Below are positions 47,489-47,874 of a DNA stretch of 47,874 nt, piece by piece; the first letter of the stretch is position 1, and every line of letters starts with the position of its first letter. The position numbers and the translations under genes are program-made. The stretch is from assembly GCA_947632105.1 (NCBI GenBank), contig CANROD010000012.1:1-47874 (forward strand), given 5' to 3'. The notes beneath the pieces were generated by a model. It did no database searches and was not told the DNA's origin. It worked only from the letters and a program-made list of their open reading frames with translations. Origin of the DNA: an uncultured Oligella sp. Its GTDB lineage: Bacteria; Pseudomonadota; Gammaproteobacteria; Burkholderiales; Burkholderiaceae_B.

Positions 47489-47874
47489 ATGCTAACCGAT
47501 ACCAAGCTAAGAAATCTAAAACCACAAGAAAAACTCTACAAAGTTAACGATAGGGATGGGCTGTATGCTGCCGTCACGCCTGCGGGTACCATTTCGTTTC
47601 GCTACAACTACAGCATTCATGGCAGGCAAGAAACCATCACCTTTGGTCGCTACGGTCGAGGCGGCATCACATTGGCCGAGGCGCGTGAGCAAGTAGCTGA
47701 AGCCAAAAAGATGATCGCCGCCGGTAAATCCCCAGCCAAAGAGAAAGCCCGTGCTAAAGCTAGGGTCAAAGATGCTGATACCTTCGATGCGTGGGCACAA
47801 AAGTGGTTGCGCGGCTATCAAATGGCCGACTCCACACGGGATATGCGCCGCTCTGTCTATGAGCGCGAGCTGCT
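47489..47874 (+). CDS. P4-type tyrosine integrase (3' partial)
   Basis: The first 128 codons of a site-specific recombinase; the frame is open to the end of the window. The N-terminus MLTDTKLRNLKPQEKLYKV and DGLYAAVTPAG...FRYNY...TFGRYG is the arm-binding DUF4102 domain of P4-family integrases, followed by LAEAREQ...AGKSP and the start of the core-binding domain (FDAWAQKWL). The ATG at 47489 has GGAG 9 bases before it; upstream in-frame ATGs at 47468 and 47474 are less well placed. The gene is clearly richer in G and C than its neighbours, a sign of transfer. Catalytic residues lie beyond the window. Confidence 0.9.
   Translation, partial: MLTDTKLRNLKPQEKLYKVNDRDGLYAAVTPAGTISFRYNYSIHGRQETITFGRYGRGGITLAEAREQVAEAKKMIAAGKSPAKEKARAKARVKDADTFDAWAQKWLRGYQMADSTRDMRRSVYEREL

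Noticed and set aside
47516-47821. Minus-strand frame near the window end
   Set aside because: It is antisense to the integrase gene, which has good motifs and a ribosome site.

Overview
The window looks like a chromosomal segment of a low-to-mid GC betaproteobacterium of the Alcaligenaceae type (Bordetella/Oligella/Pelistega relatives). The basis is gene content and protein style: a ccoNOQP-ccoGH-fnr block, leuS-lptE-holA-proA-hemJ order, rpsF-priB-rpsR-rplI, FolE2, and a single-chain PurL next to guaBA. The genus is an inference. Almost all of it is ordinary, densely packed core genome. The last ~400 bases are different: more GC-rich, and carrying the start of a phage-type integrase directly behind guaA.

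Layout. 1-5169 (+): cbb3 cytochrome oxidase ccoN (5' end cut), ccoO, ccoQ, ccoP, then maturation genes ccoG and a short ccoH. 5225-10251 (-): fnr with a perfect FNR box upstream, an orphan TadE-like pseudopilin, hslO, a gamma-carbonic anhydrase, and an acyl-CoA-synthetase-like protein that has lost its catalytic motifs. 10352-18702 (-): an apparent operon leuS-lptE-holA-proA-hemJ-rlmL-RDD protein. 18941-22794: a small lipoprotein, a LOG-family hydrolase and polA, the last two with overlapping divergent start codons. 22881-24497: htpX and a decayed EamA/DMT transporter. 24576-29466 (+): sseA, then xseB-ispA-dxs-folE2 (isoprenoid and folate/queuosine precursor supply). 29685-34101 (+): rpsF-priB-rpsR-rplI behind a structured leader, dnaB, and a YkvI-like membrane protein. 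34177-37171 (-): a D-arginine-dehydrogenase-like flavoprotein and an SOS-boxed umuDC pair. 37437-39504: a zinc alcohol dehydrogenase (+) and a PBP7-type D,D-endopeptidase (-). 39900-47182 (+): purL, guaB, guaA. 47183-47874: left edge of an integrated element.

The most striking observation is in guaA. The glutaminase domain lines up residue for residue with the E. coli enzyme (His181 and Glu183 fall at the same numbers), but the catalytic Cys86 is Gly, the following Gln is His, and the nearby SGGP motif reads SGGD. The ATP-pyrophosphatase half looks intact. This predicts a GMP synthase that cannot hydrolyse glutamine by itself and depends on free ammonia or a separate partner. A second inactive-looking enzyme, the ANL protein at 8890-10251, keeps an open frame while lacking every adenylation motif and the whole C-terminal lid. 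No CRISPR array, insertion sequence, rRNA or tRNA gene was recognised.
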